A stretch of DNA of 64,000 bases. Source: Litoreibacter janthinus. GTDB taxonomy: Bacteria; Pseudomonadota; Alphaproteobacteria; Rhodobacterales; Rhodobacteraceae. The notes under the pieces are model-generated. The model had not been told where the DNA came from. It was given only the letters and a program-made list of their open reading frames with translations, and did not search any database. The stretch covers positions 1 to 64,000 of the forward strand of contig NZ_FOYO01000002.1 in assembly GCF_900111945.1 (NCBI RefSeq), given 5' to 3'. Of the stretch, positions 41,001-50,700 are shown one piece after another. A program made the position numbers and the translations under genes. Every line of letters begins with the position of its first letter. The stretch's first letter is position 1.

Positions 41001-44000
41001 CGATCCGGCCTTCGGTTCTGTCGGCGAGACCGTCACCTTCGTTGTCGAAGTGACCAACACCGGCAACATCACCGTGGACAGCATTTCGGTGGCGGACTCC
41101 GTCGCTGCAACCAATGCGGCCACCCCTGCGAACTGTCCGGTCGGCACTTTGGCCCCGGGGGCAAGCTCCAGCGCCTGCACCTTCGAAGTCGTGATGACCC
41201 AAGCCGAGATCGACGCAGGCAGCTTCGAGAACACGGCGACCGCCACGGGCGCGCCGCGCTCTGGTGGCAGCGTCACAGGCACGCAAACGATCAACGTCGA
41301 AGGCCCCGATGCCGAACCTGCCTTTGCTATTTCCAAGACGCCGGACGTGTCCGACTTCACCATGGTGGGCGACGAGATCGTTTATACTTTCGTTGTGGGC
41401 AACGCGGGTAACGTGACGTTGTTTGACCAGCCTGAGATCACCGACGACAAGATCGGCACCTTCGATTGCGGCACCATTCCTGTAACCGGATTGCTCCCGC
41501 TCGAGACGCTGACTTGCACCGCGACGTACGCCGTCACCCAGAACGATGTGGATGCGGGTTTTGTGACGAACATTGCGTCGGTCGATAGTGATGACGTGCC
41601 CGCACCGGCAGAAGCGACAGCGACCGTAAACGGCACCCGCACACCAGGCGTTTCGATGACCAAAACGCCGTCGATCACCGCGGATGCAGCGGTGGATGAT
41701 ATCATTACCTACACTTACACCGTCACCAATACAGGCAACACGCGCCTGTTTGATGTGGCTGTTACGGACGCGCAAACCAGCGCGGCTGGCACCAACCCGC
41801 TGGCTATCGCGGGCGACAGCCTGACCGAGGATAACGGCGAGACCGGAAACTCCACCGATAGCGGCGCGAATGGTAGCTGGGATGTTTTGGCACCGGGCGA
41901 TGTGGTGGAATTCACCGCGTCCTATACCGTGACCCAAGCCGATGTGGACTTGGCTGCGCCTTTGACCAATGACGCGTCTGTCAGCGCCACGGGACCGCCC
42001 GGCACGACGCCCCCGTCCGACACCGCGACCGTCTCTGTGCCGGTCCAAGATACCGACCCCCAGCTCGAGGCGGTCAAACTCGTGTCCAGTTCCACCGGTA
42101 GTGAAGCGGGCGACACGGTCAACTTCTCCATCACCATTGCGAACACCGGCAACGTCACATTGGACGCGCCTGTTTTGGTCGACACCCTGACCCGCACCGA
42201 CGGCACGCCACTGACGCTGACCAACGGGCCGGACTGGGATTTGGCTGATGCCGACACGTTGGGCAAGCTCGATGTGGGCGAGGTCTGGACCTACACCGCC
42301 AGCTATGTGCTGGAACAAGGTGACATTGATGCGGGCGGCGTCGCCAACCAAGTGCTGGCCACCAGCGCAGGACCGAACGGGGAAGGGGCGACCGACCGCT
42401 CCGGCAATTCTCTACCTGGTGGAGAAGACAGCCCGACGGTGTTCTCTGTGCCAGCGACGCCTTCCATTGAGGGCGAGAAAACCATCACGTCGACCACCGT
42501 TGCTGAAGGCGAGCTTGTTACCTTCCAGATCACCGCGACCAACACTGGTAACGTCACCCTGACGGGTGTCACTGCGGCGACGGCCGACGACACGTTGCTG
42601 CGTGCGGATAACACGCCTTTGACGCTGACCAGCGGGCCGAGTTTCCAAAGCTCCACCGAAGGGTCGACCGCAGGCACCCTGATCCCCGGAGAAACCGCGA
42701 CCTACGTTGCCAGCTACCGTCTGGTGCAGGAAGACATCGACGCGGGCGGCATCAACAACGCGGCCATCGTGCGTGGCAGCCCACCTTTGGGCGGCCCCGT
42801 GAGCGATGCGACCGACAATGGTGATGACGGTGACGGCAACACCGAGGATGATGTCACCACGCTTGTCATCCCCGCCGATCCTGAGCTGTCTGTGTCAAAA
42901 GATCTGGCCGCGGGGGAGCCGGGCAATTACGACACGCTGGACCAAGAGATCATGTTCGAATTCACCGTGGTGAACGAAGGAAACGTGACGCTGTCCGGAC
43001 CATTCACCGTGGCTGACGCGCTGATAGAAGGGCAGGGGAATGCCGTGAGCTGCCCTGTGGCGACCTTGCTGCCTGACGAAGATGTGGTCTGCACCGGATC
43101 GTATTTTGTCACGCAGGATGATCTGGACGCTGGCTCTTTCACCAACGCGGCGTCTGCTTCGGACGGCACCACCACGAGCCCCGAAGACACGATCACCGTG
43201 CCCGCGCTGCAAAACCCGTCCATGGCGGTTGAGAAAGTTGCCGGGGACGTTCCGCCTGCCAGCTTTGACGAAGGTCTGGACATCACCTACACCTACACTG
43301 TCACCAATGATGGCAACGTCACCCTGACTGACGATATTACCATTTCTGACAACCTGATCGACACCGTCACCTGTGACGCGTTGCCTGCGGGTGGCTTGTT
43401 GCCGACGCAGACGCTGGAATGTACAGGCATCTACACCGTCACGGCGGATGACGTGTTGCTGTTCTCGGTCACGAACCTTGCGTCCTCGACCAGTGGTGCG
43501 ACGACCAGCCCGCTGGTGTCGGAAACCATTCCGAATGAGGCGACCCCGTCGCTGGTCATCACCAAAACCGCAGAAGCAGGTGCGACCTTTGCCGAGGTGG
43601 GCGACGAGATCACCTACACATTCGACGTCACCAATGACGGCACCCAAGCGTTCAGCGCGGAGATCCTGATCTTTGACGATAAAATTCCTGGCGGCGACAC
43701 CGGGCTCAGCTGCCCGCTGCCCGCTGGCGATAGCACGTTGAGCGTGGGTCAGACCATCAGTTGTGACTTTATCTACGCCGTAACCCAAGACGATCTGGAC
43801 GCGGGCGAAGTGGTCAACGAAGCCTATGCGCAGACCAACTTTGGCGATCCGAACAACCCGACGCCTGTGACCTCTGCCCCGACGACGGAAACCGTTGCGG
43901 CGGACGAGCAACCAGGGCTGACGCTGGACAAAACATCAGCCCCGAACCCTGCCGGACCGCTGAATTCCACCGTCACCTACACACTGGTTGTCACCAACAC

Positions 44001-47000
44001 GGGTAACCAGACGCTGAACTTCGTTTCGGTCGAGGACGAGCGCCTTCCGGGTCTTGTCTGCGAAGCTCCGAGCCTGCTGCGTGGCGACGCGCTAACCTGT
44101 AATGCCGACTACATCGTGACCCAAGAGGATATCGACGCGGGCGGCATCACCAACACCGCATCCGCAACGGCTCAGAACCCGAGCGGCGCGCCGGTTGGCC
44201 CGATCGAGGCTGTCGAAGTCACTGGCGTGCCTGCCGCAGCGCCTGGCCTAACTGTCAAGAAAACTTCTAGCCCGACAGTTCTGGGTGCGGTTGGCAGCTT
44301 TGTGACCTTCAACTTCGAGGTTGAGAACACCGGCACGACGACGCTGCAAAACATCTCGGTCGATGATGCGCTGGATACCGGCCCTGCCTGTGTCATCCCG
44401 CGCCTTGCACCGACAGAAATCGACGCGGTGACATGTTCCTTCATGCTGGAAGTCACGCAAGATATGATTGACGACGGCTTCGTGACCAATGACGTCACGG
44501 TCGGGGCAACCGACCTGTTGGACAACCCCACCACCGGCACCGACAGCATCACTGTTCCCGGACCTGCGCGCGTCCCATCGTTGGAAGCAACAAAGATTGC
44601 GACCAGCACCGGCCAAGCGGTTGACGATACGGTTACCTATCTGCTCAGCGTCGAGAACACCGGCAATGTGACCCTGTCGCCGCCGCGCATCACAGACGTT
44701 ATGCGACGCAACAACAACACGGACACGGGCCTGACCACGCCGTTCGTGCTGGTCTCGGGCGATGCCAACAGCGACGACATGTTGGACGTGGACGAAACAT
44801 GGGTTTACAGCGCCACGCATGTGATCACCCAAAGTGACGTCAACGCGACCGGCTTTACCAATACCGCGACTGTCGAGGCTGACGGCCCCGCCGGCACGGG
44901 CACGGTGGATGACATGTCCGACAACGGCAATGACAGCGACGGCAACACCGAGGATGATCTCACGCCGTTCAACATCACCGCAGAGCCGCAGATCACCACC
45001 ACCAAGGTTGTCACCGGCACGCCGGGCACGATGGCGGGCGAAAGCGTCAGCTGGACCATCACCGCGCGCAATACGGGCAATGTAGATATTTCGGGTGTTG
45101 AAATCAGCGACTCCCTGACCCGTGCGGACGGCACTCTTCTGCCACCGCCACCGATCACCACGGCCCCTGCAAGCACCGATTTGGACGTGGGCGAGGAGCT
45201 TGTCTGGGTGCTGACGCATGAGCTGTCCCAAGAAGATATCGACGCGGGCGGGCTGTCCAACAGCGCGACCGTGTCAGGCGAGGGGCCAAACGGCGAACCT
45301 GTCGAGGATATTTCGGCGGATGAGGACCCGTTCGATGGCGATATCGAGTCCGATCCGACTGTTCTGACCATTCCGGCGGCGCCGGGGCTGGACGTCATCA
45401 AGACGCTTAAAACGCCGGGCGTGAGGCAGGGCGAAGTGATTGTGTTCACCATCACCGCCGAGAACACCGGCAACGTGACCCTCTCAGGCGTGACTGTCGC
45501 CGATCAGTTGACCCGCATTGGCGGCGGCACGCTGACGGTCGATAGCGTGGCGTTTGTCTCGGGCGATAAAGGCTCCTCGGCGGGTACTATTCAGGTGGGC
45601 GAAACCGTGACCTATGAGGCGTTCTACACGCTGCAACTGGCGGATGTGGACGCGGGCGGGGTGTCGAACTCTGCCATTGTTACAGGCACTACGCCACTGG
45701 GCGCGACGCTGGCGGATACCTCCAATAACGGCGACCCCAACGACGGCAACGATCTGGACGACCCCACCGTAGCGGCGATTGCGCCGGCACCGGCCAACAC
45801 GCTGACCAAGACCGCGGGCGAGCCTGTGGTGCTGTTCCCGACCGTCTATCAGGTGACCTTCACCATGGAGGTCACGAACACCGGCAACGTCACCCAGTCG
45901 GGCTATCAGATTTCCGACGATCTGGCTGATTTCGCGGGCAGCGCGCAGATCGTTACCGATGACCCGTTCGACATCACTGTGCGTGTGTGGGGATTCACCG
46001 GCGGTGCAGCGAACACGGCCTATGACGGATCTAGCGTGATCGACACGATTTCAGGCGATGCATCCTTGGCCCCTGGTGAGACCGGGACCGTAGAAATTGA
46101 TGTTGTTTATCAAGTAGATGCAGGAACCGCGACGGGATCAAACGTCGCCTCTGTCACTTCGGATGACCTGCCGACGCCGGCCCCGAGTAACGAGGCCAGC
46201 GTGCCGCTTCCTGACACTGATGGCGACGGTATTCCGGATTCGCTTGAAGGCTGTTCGCCGTTGGCTGGCAATGACCGCGACGGCGACGGTATCTGCGACG
46301 CAGAGGACTTTGACCCGACCGGCTATTTCTACTGCGAGGATGACGGGCGGCTTCTGCCGGGTGGATCCATCTCGGTCACAGGTCCTGCGGGCACCCAGAC
46401 CGGCGTCGGATCGTCGAACAATATCCGCATTGTGCAAGATGGCGCGACGAGTCAGTTCGTCTTCTTCGTGACCCGTCCGGGCACTTACACGCTGAACGCC
46501 ACTTACCCGAGTTTGGGCGTGCCAAGCACGACGCGCACCACTTTGGGGACATTGGACGCAACGACCTTGCTGCCAGCGAACCCAGCGTCTTTGGGGGCGT
46601 CGGAAGTGGGCAACACCAACGTGTTGTCGGACTTCACTGCGGCGGGGAACCCGTTCTACACGACCTTCACGTTTGCTCCGGGTGATCCGTTCATCATCAA
46701 CAACAACCTGCCGCTTGAGAACTGTCAGGGCATCCCCGACATTCTGGCGACCAAGCAGGCGGACCGCGAAAGCGCCGTGTTTGGCGAAACGGTGAACTTC
46801 ACGCTGAGCTTCACCAACAACACGTCCAACACTGTCACCAACATGAACCTCGTGGATCTGTTGCCTGCGGGTATGCTCTACACCCCCAACTCTGCGGTGG
46901 TCGATGGCGCTCCGCTGGAGCCGACGGTGACTGGACTGCGCTTGACTTGGGCAGGGCTGACGATCACGCCGACGCAGACGATCAACATCACGTTGGCGGC

Positions 47001-47709
47001 GCGTGTGGTGGCGAATGGCAGCTATGGCGAGTTGACCAACCGCGCCTTCATGACCGACGCGGCAGGAAACCAGTTGTCTAACACTGCCACGGCGACGGTG
47101 CGGATCGAGCCGGAGCATGTGTTCGATTGCTCTGACATTATTGGCAAGGTCTACGACGACCGGAATCAGAACGGCTACCAAGACCAAGGGGAGCCGGGCC
47201 TGCCGGGTGTGCGTCTGGCGACCGTGCGCGGCTACCTGATTACCACCGACGAGTATGGCCGCTATCACGTGCCATGTGCGGAACTTCCGAAAGACATCGG
47301 CTCCAACTTCACGCTGAAGCTGGACACGCGGACCTTGCCCACGGGCTACCGCGTCACCACCGAGAACCCGCGCGTCATCCGCGTTACGGCTGGTAAATTT
47401 GCCAAGCTGAACTTTGGTGCGGCGCAGTCGAACGTCGTCGATATCGACCTGACCGCGCGGGCCTTTGACGCTGAAGGCAAACCTGTCGACGCGTTGGGCA
47501 AGGGTCTGGATCAACTGGTGCGCAAGATCGCGGTGACGCCTTCAGTGGTGCGGCTCAGCTATATCCTGCGCGACGAGGATCCGAAAACCGCGCAAGCACG
47601 TCTGAAGCTGGTCGAGGCGATGATCCGAGAGAAATGGCGCGGGGGCGGGCGCTACAAGCTGAACATTGAACGCACCGTCAAACGTACCGCAAAGGGGGCA
47701 GGGCAATGA
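35014..47709 (+). CDS. Giant secreted repeat protein (about 28 DUF11/DUF7507-type domains, TSP3-like segment, SdrD_B-like domain)
   Basis: 4231 residues from ATG 35014. Start chosen because MKAIARWLELIVHRFLISVALLSTFWAAQSQA is a signal peptide. Residues ~35-230 are a unique domain. From residue 236, about 28 units of ~120 residues follow, each with YTxxVTNTGNVT...L(A/P)G..CT..Y.VTQ.DIDAG.VTN.A, that is, DUF11/DUF7507-like Ig folds; most have two cysteines that could pair. A more diverged unit 29, then DTDGDGIPD-type TSP3-like calcium sequence (~3735-3770), a DUF11 domain (~3908-4034) and a B-type domain opening IIGKVYDDRNQNGYQDQGEPGLPGV (~4038-4130) close the protein, with a basic tail. No LPXTG, autotransporter or RTX export signal. 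It overlaps the barrel gene by four bases. It is probably a cell-surface filament or adhesin stalk. Confidence 0.85.
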   Translation: MKAIARWLELIVHRFLISVALLSTFWAAQSQATTFTTTVPGTSITLPADYPEAGGIAIVMVGVNGNVYYQFSDPANAFVGYNNRANRDELEGNPFTVNDPIPLNCGFSSCRTYFGGDLAHVYIRFSAYDGDTQVGGFDYNDISLLVNGYNVGSWSNRTTERTNTAGNTSLGFENGFGNNVFNTGWFDSTNPAMLDSLLDTGQTSTQVLDDDPNDNYWNFQRGPSLSRPEIATVAPGYTIDKTASVPSYAQVNDPITYTYVISNIGSVAIRNLLVEDDQIDEAATPISCNKTTILPRPSNDPAGPDQATCSVTYLITQDDIDNGTLTNVAVGKGDPDEGVLGAVSDTVTVTGPTANPSIDVVKTSTLAEPGQRFGNAGTTVPYLITAENDGNVTLTNVILTDDLIPSFSCTIPEIAPGDSESCTANYTVKQSDVDDYIANNANELSNTARGSGTAARGSNPSDDDTLTIPGPLSAPDFTIAKTALTGTYAAEGDTLQYNVEITNTGNVTFPNAPTVTEALATATVNCPTGPVAPLQTVVCSVSYDVVQGDINDGQVDNEVTADITIGGVNVNKSATATVTATRTTGLTLVKRLAASSPTSFNDAGQTLSYEYVLTNTGNVTLETPTVADDVIDVAGSVSCAATEILPDQAITCTATYSTLQEDLNAGEVTNIATASAVTVGAAGGATVTSADRTLTVPAVQSPALTLAKDGAAPASFTIGENITYTFTVTNSGNVDITDPITITDDKIGTFACLPGPLARGASDTCTANYPLTLTDVANGAVTNVASASAGGVTSANATETISNSGTPAITVTKVALTDPIGATDTSVRYRFFITNTGDTQIIESVSPITISDDKINSSPFICAGRQPSVLNLGDSYDCARNYTSISQAERDAGEVVNTVSGSFPFNTGTGTIQVTSPEYVETTPITQDLSFTFAKEQDGPDTFLAVNEVIDYTFTVVNDGNVTITSVSITDTLIPNVTCPITNLAPGASDTCTAQYTVKQKDVDAGVITNVATATGTSGQGGQFTAPDATETSTLDPAGDITGLAVTKTANKAAFATVGETITYTIDVFNDGTKTLTNTTVTDILDPSYSCTIPTLAPNTSYDLCQFTYTVKQEDIDAGVIDNTASAVNAAVTDGPDEASIAILGPTRAPELEIEKTARSGYTNVGDTVVFDIRVRNTGNITATGVSVEDASIFSPAETCAVGDIAPGFDAVVCSLSYIVDQDDLDNGSVSNSATVTGTGADGTPLSETASETAQGPTANPSVNVDKVAAQPTYASATDSFDFTFTVTNTGNVTLTGLELVDVDGDGETFRCDVPDLPPAPAVNSTATCVGGAPMSFTKNFSQADVDAGSYTNTATVTGESLVGATPVTATDAETVTGPTQTLTLSIDKRETFAPATFAAVGEVITYEYDVTNTSNITVRGAITVSDSVTSLSPAVDVPVTCPATPAAGLAPNASLTCTASYTVTQEDIDNGAVTNSATASTEQRINGGAAATPTTSAPDTETVNALPQPAFTISKGIKSGSATTYKNVGDQVTFEYTVTNSGNETLTSPITVSDDQIAGTTTCGPMPIAPGDSVTCELVWTATQTAINAGEITNIGTASSPDVPTDATDTFTTSAVQEPGLAVEKTSTGGTFEFPGGVVSYDYVITNTGNTEIDTALLTVTDSRIASVSCPAGGGILEPLRINPAASYTCTATYNVTLEDVQLGEVTNLASVSDGTTTSPQVSETVPAGADPSLSLTKTALSGADFSAVGDRIEFEFVVQNTSVTPPGASFTEEIIINDPDIGAPFVCFTPLLPDTFSSGEIDSCTAEYFVTQDDLDAGEVVNQAIATTIFAPLSPNPITVVSAPSTETVPADPAPGLTVTKSVTGGATDPKVGESIQYTILTENTGNQTLTQVKASDPKIPVLTCTVDDGSGTQVPAPANVALEPGDVLTCVGDYVMTQTDIDNGQVVNVAAASGNDPRGNNVPTTGTNTFTSVDPPLPELTVVKSVTPTPGAGDPAFGSVGETVTFVVEVTNTGNITVDSISVADSVAATNAATPANCPVGTLAPGASSSACTFEVVMTQAEIDAGSFENTATATGAPRSGGSVTGTQTINVEGPDAEPAFAISKTPDVSDFTMVGDEIVYTFVVGNAGNVTLFDQPEITDDKIGTFDCGTIPVTGLLPLETLTCTATYAVTQNDVDAGFVTNIASVDSDDVPAPAEATATVNGTRTPGVSMTKTPSITADAAVDDIITYTYTVTNTGNTRLFDVAVTDAQTSAAGTNPLAIAGDSLTEDNGETGNSTDSGANGSWDVLAPGDVVEFTASYTVTQADVDLAAPLTNDASVSATGPPGTTPPSDTATVSVPVQDTDPQLEAVKLVSSSTGSEAGDTVNFSITIANTGNVTLDAPVLVDTLTRTDGTPLTLTNGPDWDLADADTLGKLDVGEVWTYTASYVLEQGDIDAGGVANQVLATSAGPNGEGATDRSGNSLPGGEDSPTVFSVPATPSIEGEKTITSTTVAEGELVTFQITATNTGNVTLTGVTAATADDTLLRADNTPLTLTSGPSFQSSTEGSTAGTLIPGETATYVASYRLVQEDIDAGGINNAAIVRGSPPLGGPVSDATDNGDDGDGNTEDDVTTLVIPADPELSVSKDLAAGEPGNYDTLDQEIMFEFTVVNEGNVTLSGPFTVADALIEGQGNAVSCPVATLLPDEDVVCTGSYFVTQDDLDAGSFTNAASASDGTTTSPEDTITVPALQNPSMAVEKVAGDVPPASFDEGLDITYTYTVTNDGNVTLTDDITISDNLIDTVTCDALPAGGLLPTQTLECTGIYTVTADDVLLFSVTNLASSTSGATTSPLVSETIPNEATPSLVITKTAEAGATFAEVGDEITYTFDVTNDGTQAFSAEILIFDDKIPGGDTGLSCPLPAGDSTLSVGQTISCDFIYAVTQDDLDAGEVVNEAYAQTNFGDPNNPTPVTSAPTTETVAADEQPGLTLDKTSAPNPAGPLNSTVTYTLVVTNTGNQTLNFVSVEDERLPGLVCEAPSLLRGDALTCNADYIVTQEDIDAGGITNTASATAQNPSGAPVGPIEAVEVTGVPAAAPGLTVKKTSSPTVLGAVGSFVTFNFEVENTGTTTLQNISVDDALDTGPACVIPRLAPTEIDAVTCSFMLEVTQDMIDDGFVTNDVTVGATDLLDNPTTGTDSITVPGPARVPSLEATKIATSTGQAVDDTVTYLLSVENTGNVTLSPPRITDVMRRNNNTDTGLTTPFVLVSGDANSDDMLDVDETWVYSATHVITQSDVNATGFTNTATVEADGPAGTGTVDDMSDNGNDSDGNTEDDLTPFNITAEPQITTTKVVTGTPGTMAGESVSWTITARNTGNVDISGVEISDSLTRADGTLLPPPPITTAPASTDLDVGEELVWVLTHELSQEDIDAGGLSNSATVSGEGPNGEPVEDISADEDPFDGDIESDPTVLTIPAAPGLDVIKTLKTPGVRQGEVIVFTITAENTGNVTLSGVTVADQLTRIGGGTLTVDSVAFVSGDKGSSAGTIQVGETVTYEAFYTLQLADVDAGGVSNSAIVTGTTPLGATLADTSNNGDPNDGNDLDDPTVAAIAPAPANTLTKTAGEPVVLFPTVYQVTFTMEVTNTGNVTQSGYQISDDLADFAGSAQIVTDDPFDITVRVWGFTGGAANTAYDGSSVIDTISGDASLAPGETGTVEIDVVYQVDAGTATGSNVASVTSDDLPTPAPSNEASVPLPDTDGDGIPDSLEGCSPLAGNDRDGDGICDAEDFDPTGYFYCEDDGRLLPGGSISVTGPAGTQTGVGSSNNIRIVQDGATSQFVFFVTRPGTYTLNATYPSLGVPSTTRTTLGTLDATTLLPANPASLGASEVGNTNVLSDFTAAGNPFYTTFTFAPGDPFIINNNLPLENCQGIPDILATKQADRESAVFGETVNFTLSFTNNTSNTVTNMNLVDLLPAGMLYTPNSAVVDGAPLEPTVTGLRLTWAGLTITPTQTINITLAARVVANGSYGELTNRAFMTDAAGNQLSNTATATVRIEPEHVFDCSDIIGKVYDDRNQNGYQDQGEPGLPGVRLATVRGYLITTDEYGRYHVPCAELPKDIGSNFTLKLDTRTLPTGYRVTTENPRVIRVTAGKFAKLNFGAAQSNVVDIDLTARAFDAEGKPVDALGKGLDQLVRKIAVTPSVVRLSYILRDEDPKTAQARLKLVEAMIREKWRGGGRYKLNIERTVKRTAKGAGQ
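35719..45780 (+). repeat. Tandem array of about 28 Ig-like repeat domains
   Basis: 10,062 bases encode 28 units averaging about 120 residues, diverged at protein level. Units 1-17 and 21-25 keep a cysteine pair; units 18-20 and 26-28 lack it and end in Asp/Gly/Asn-rich linkers (DNGDDGDGNTEDD type). Units 13-16 plus 18-20 correspond in order to 22-28. Confidence 0.8.
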
Positions 47710-50700
47710 AACTGACCACTCCGTTCTTCCGCGCCCTCGCCTTCGGTGTCAGTTTGCCGCTTGTGGCTCAGGCCCAGAGTTTTGACGTAGATTGCACCGT
47801 TTCTGGCGGTGTGCTCCCTGCCGAATGTGCGCAGCCCAATGCGGGCGAAGCCGTATCGGTTGCTGTCGGCGCGAATACCGAGATCGACAACGACACCGCC
47901 ATTCTGGGAGATAGCGGTTTCTCGATCTCGATTGATGGAGAGACTCTCGTAGGTGACGCGCGGGTCGAGGATTTGACCCGCAAGACCGACATCGCGCTAT
48001 CGAATGCTGACGTACAGGTGAAGTTCGACGGGCTGGGCGCGCGCCCTGCGCTGAACCTTGCCATCACCAGCGACAACACATCTTACGAGGCGGGTGACAC
48101 CGTCACCTTCCGGTCCAAAACCAACTACCCCGCTTATCTGACGCGCGGCGAGGTGCGGATCGTTGACTATTCCAGCCGCTCCGGCCCGCGTGTGGTGGCG
48201 GTTGTCCCCGTTGCCCCGAATGGCACTGTTTCCGTTGTGGTCCCGGAGGGCAGTGATCTGGTGGCCGTGCACCGTGTTTATGACGCGCGAGGCCGCTTTG
48301 ACGAGACCGAAGCGCTTGGTCTGAACCAAGATTTGCGCGGCGATTTCGGCTCTGTCGCTGCTGATGTAGACGAGGGCGAGGACCGCACCGCCATTCGCCG
48401 GATTGCCGTATCCGGCGGGGCTGTCACGGTCTACGGCACCGGTGTGCGCCAAGGAGCAACCGTTACAGCATTGGGCGAAACGGTGACCCCTGCGCCTGAT
48501 GGCAGCTTTGTGGTGCAGCGCATTTTGCCCGCTGGCGAAACGGATGTAGAGGTGCGCGTCTCCGGCGCGGGCGAGGATTTGTATTTGCAACGCGGCGTGT
48601 CCATTCCGAAATCCGAATGGTTCGGCGTAGCGACGGCTGACCTGACATTTGGCTACCGTGCCGACGGCGGCAAGAATGCTGCGGGCGGCAGCTTCGAAAA
48701 ATACTACGACCGTGGGCGGTTGGCCTTCTACACCAAAGGCAAAACCCAAAGCGGCTGGGAAATCACCGCCAGTGCCGACACGGGCGAAGATGATCTGAGC
48801 GAGATATTCCGCAACCTCGACAAGAAAGACCCGCGCCATCTGCTGCTGCGGCTCGACAGCGATAAAGCCTATCCCGTCTATGGCGACGACAGCACGATCG
48901 TTGAGGATGCACCGACCTCTGGCAAGTTCTACGTGCGCGCCGAGAAAGACGCCAACTACCTGATGTGGGGTAACTACAAGGGCAACATCACCGGCTCGGA
49001 ATTCCTGCGCAACGAGCGCACGCTCTACGGGGCGCAAGGCCACTACGCGACGCAAGAGCAGACCGGCAAAGGCGAGGCGCGCGCGACCATCGACCTTTAT
49101 GCCGCGCAGCCCGACAACCTTCCGGGGCGCGACGTGTTCCGTGGCACGGGCGGTTCGGTCTACTTCCTGCAGCGTCAGGACTTGTCCATCGGGTCCGAGA
49201 CGATCAGCGTCGAAATCCGCGACCCAGACACGGGCCGTGTGATTAGCCGGCAAACGCTGGTCTATGGCCGCGACTACGACATCAACTACCTGCAAGGTAT
49301 CGTCACGCTGACCTCGCCTTTGACGGGCGCCGTGGGCGGCGGCACTGTGGTGACCGATCCGTTGGGCGAAAACACCGTGCAACTGACGGTGAACTACGAA
49401 TTTACCCCCACGGCTGGCACCATCGACGGCTATGCTTATGGTGGCCGCGCCCAAGTCTGGGCGACCGACCAGTTGCGCTTGGGGGCCACGGGGATGGTCG
49501 AGCAGACCGACATTGCCGACCAACGCGCTTACGGCGCCGACCTGCGTTACGAGCTGACCGACAACACCTATCTGGAGCTGGAATACGCCCGCACGGAAGG
49601 GCCCGGCTTCGGGCAGTCTTTTTCCTCCGACGGGGGTTTGATCGTCACCAATACCAACGCGGTAGGCGGCACAGGCGAGGCGTATCTGGCACGTGGTCAG
49701 GTGGAGTTCGCCGACATCAACCCAGAGTTGAACGGGCGTGCTTCATTCTATGCGGAGCGGCGCGAAGCCGGCTTCTCGACGCTGGATTACCAGACAACGA
49801 ATGACGAAGACCTGTTCGGCTTCGCGCTAGAGTACGAACCCACTGCGCAACTGAGCTGGCGTCTTCACTATGACGACTTCAAGGACAGTGCGGGCAAGAC
49901 CGTGCGCGAAGCGGGAGCAGAGCTGACCTACAAGATGTCCGAGCGCCTGACATGGGATTTCGGCGTCGAACATATCCGCAAGAACACACCGGGTGACCCG
50001 ACCGAGACGGGGCAACGCACGGACGTGGCCGCAAGGCTGACTGTGACCCAAAGCGAGCGGCTGGAATGGTATGTCTACGCGCAAGGCACGGTGAAGCACT
50101 CGGGCGGGCTGACCAAAAACCACCGTGTGGGTGCTGGCGCGCGCTACGAGTTTGCCGAGAACTGGAGCTTCGAGGGCGAGATTTCCGACGGCTCGACAGG
50201 GGTAGGGGCCTTGGCACTGTTCTCCTACGAGAGCGATGAGAATACCTCCGCCTATTTCGGCTACACGCTGGACCCGCGCCGCGAGTTCAACGGGGTGACG
50301 CTGTCGGGCAAGGATCGCGGACGGTTCATCACCGGCGGGCGGCGCAAGCTGGGCCGCGACGTGGAGATCTATGCCGAGAACACCTATGACTTGTTCGGAA
50401 CGCACCGGTCGCTGACCTCGACCTATGGCGTCGATTACGAACGTAGCGAGTTCCTGACCTATTCGGCCTCCGCCGAACTGGGGCGGATCAAGGATCCTGC
50501 GGGCGACTTTGACCGCACGGCGCTGTCCTTCGGGGTGCGTTACGAGAACCAGACCGGCATGTCCGCGCGCGGTCGTTTGGAATATCGCCGCGATCGTGGG
50601 GTGTTGTCGGGCACAAAGCGGGATGGCGACACCATCGCTGCCGCTGCAACCGTGCGTTACAAGATCGACGAATCGCAGCGGCTGCTGTTCAGCTTTGACG

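Noticed and set aside
40552..42351. 599-codon antisense open frame within the giant repeat gene
   Set aside because: The frame has valine/arginine-rich composition, follows the repeat period of the sense gene and shows no family motifs.
46138..47514. 458-codon antisense open frame at the end of the giant gene
   Set aside because: Sense frame carries clear TSP3-like, DUF11 and B-type domains; the antisense product has no recognisable features.
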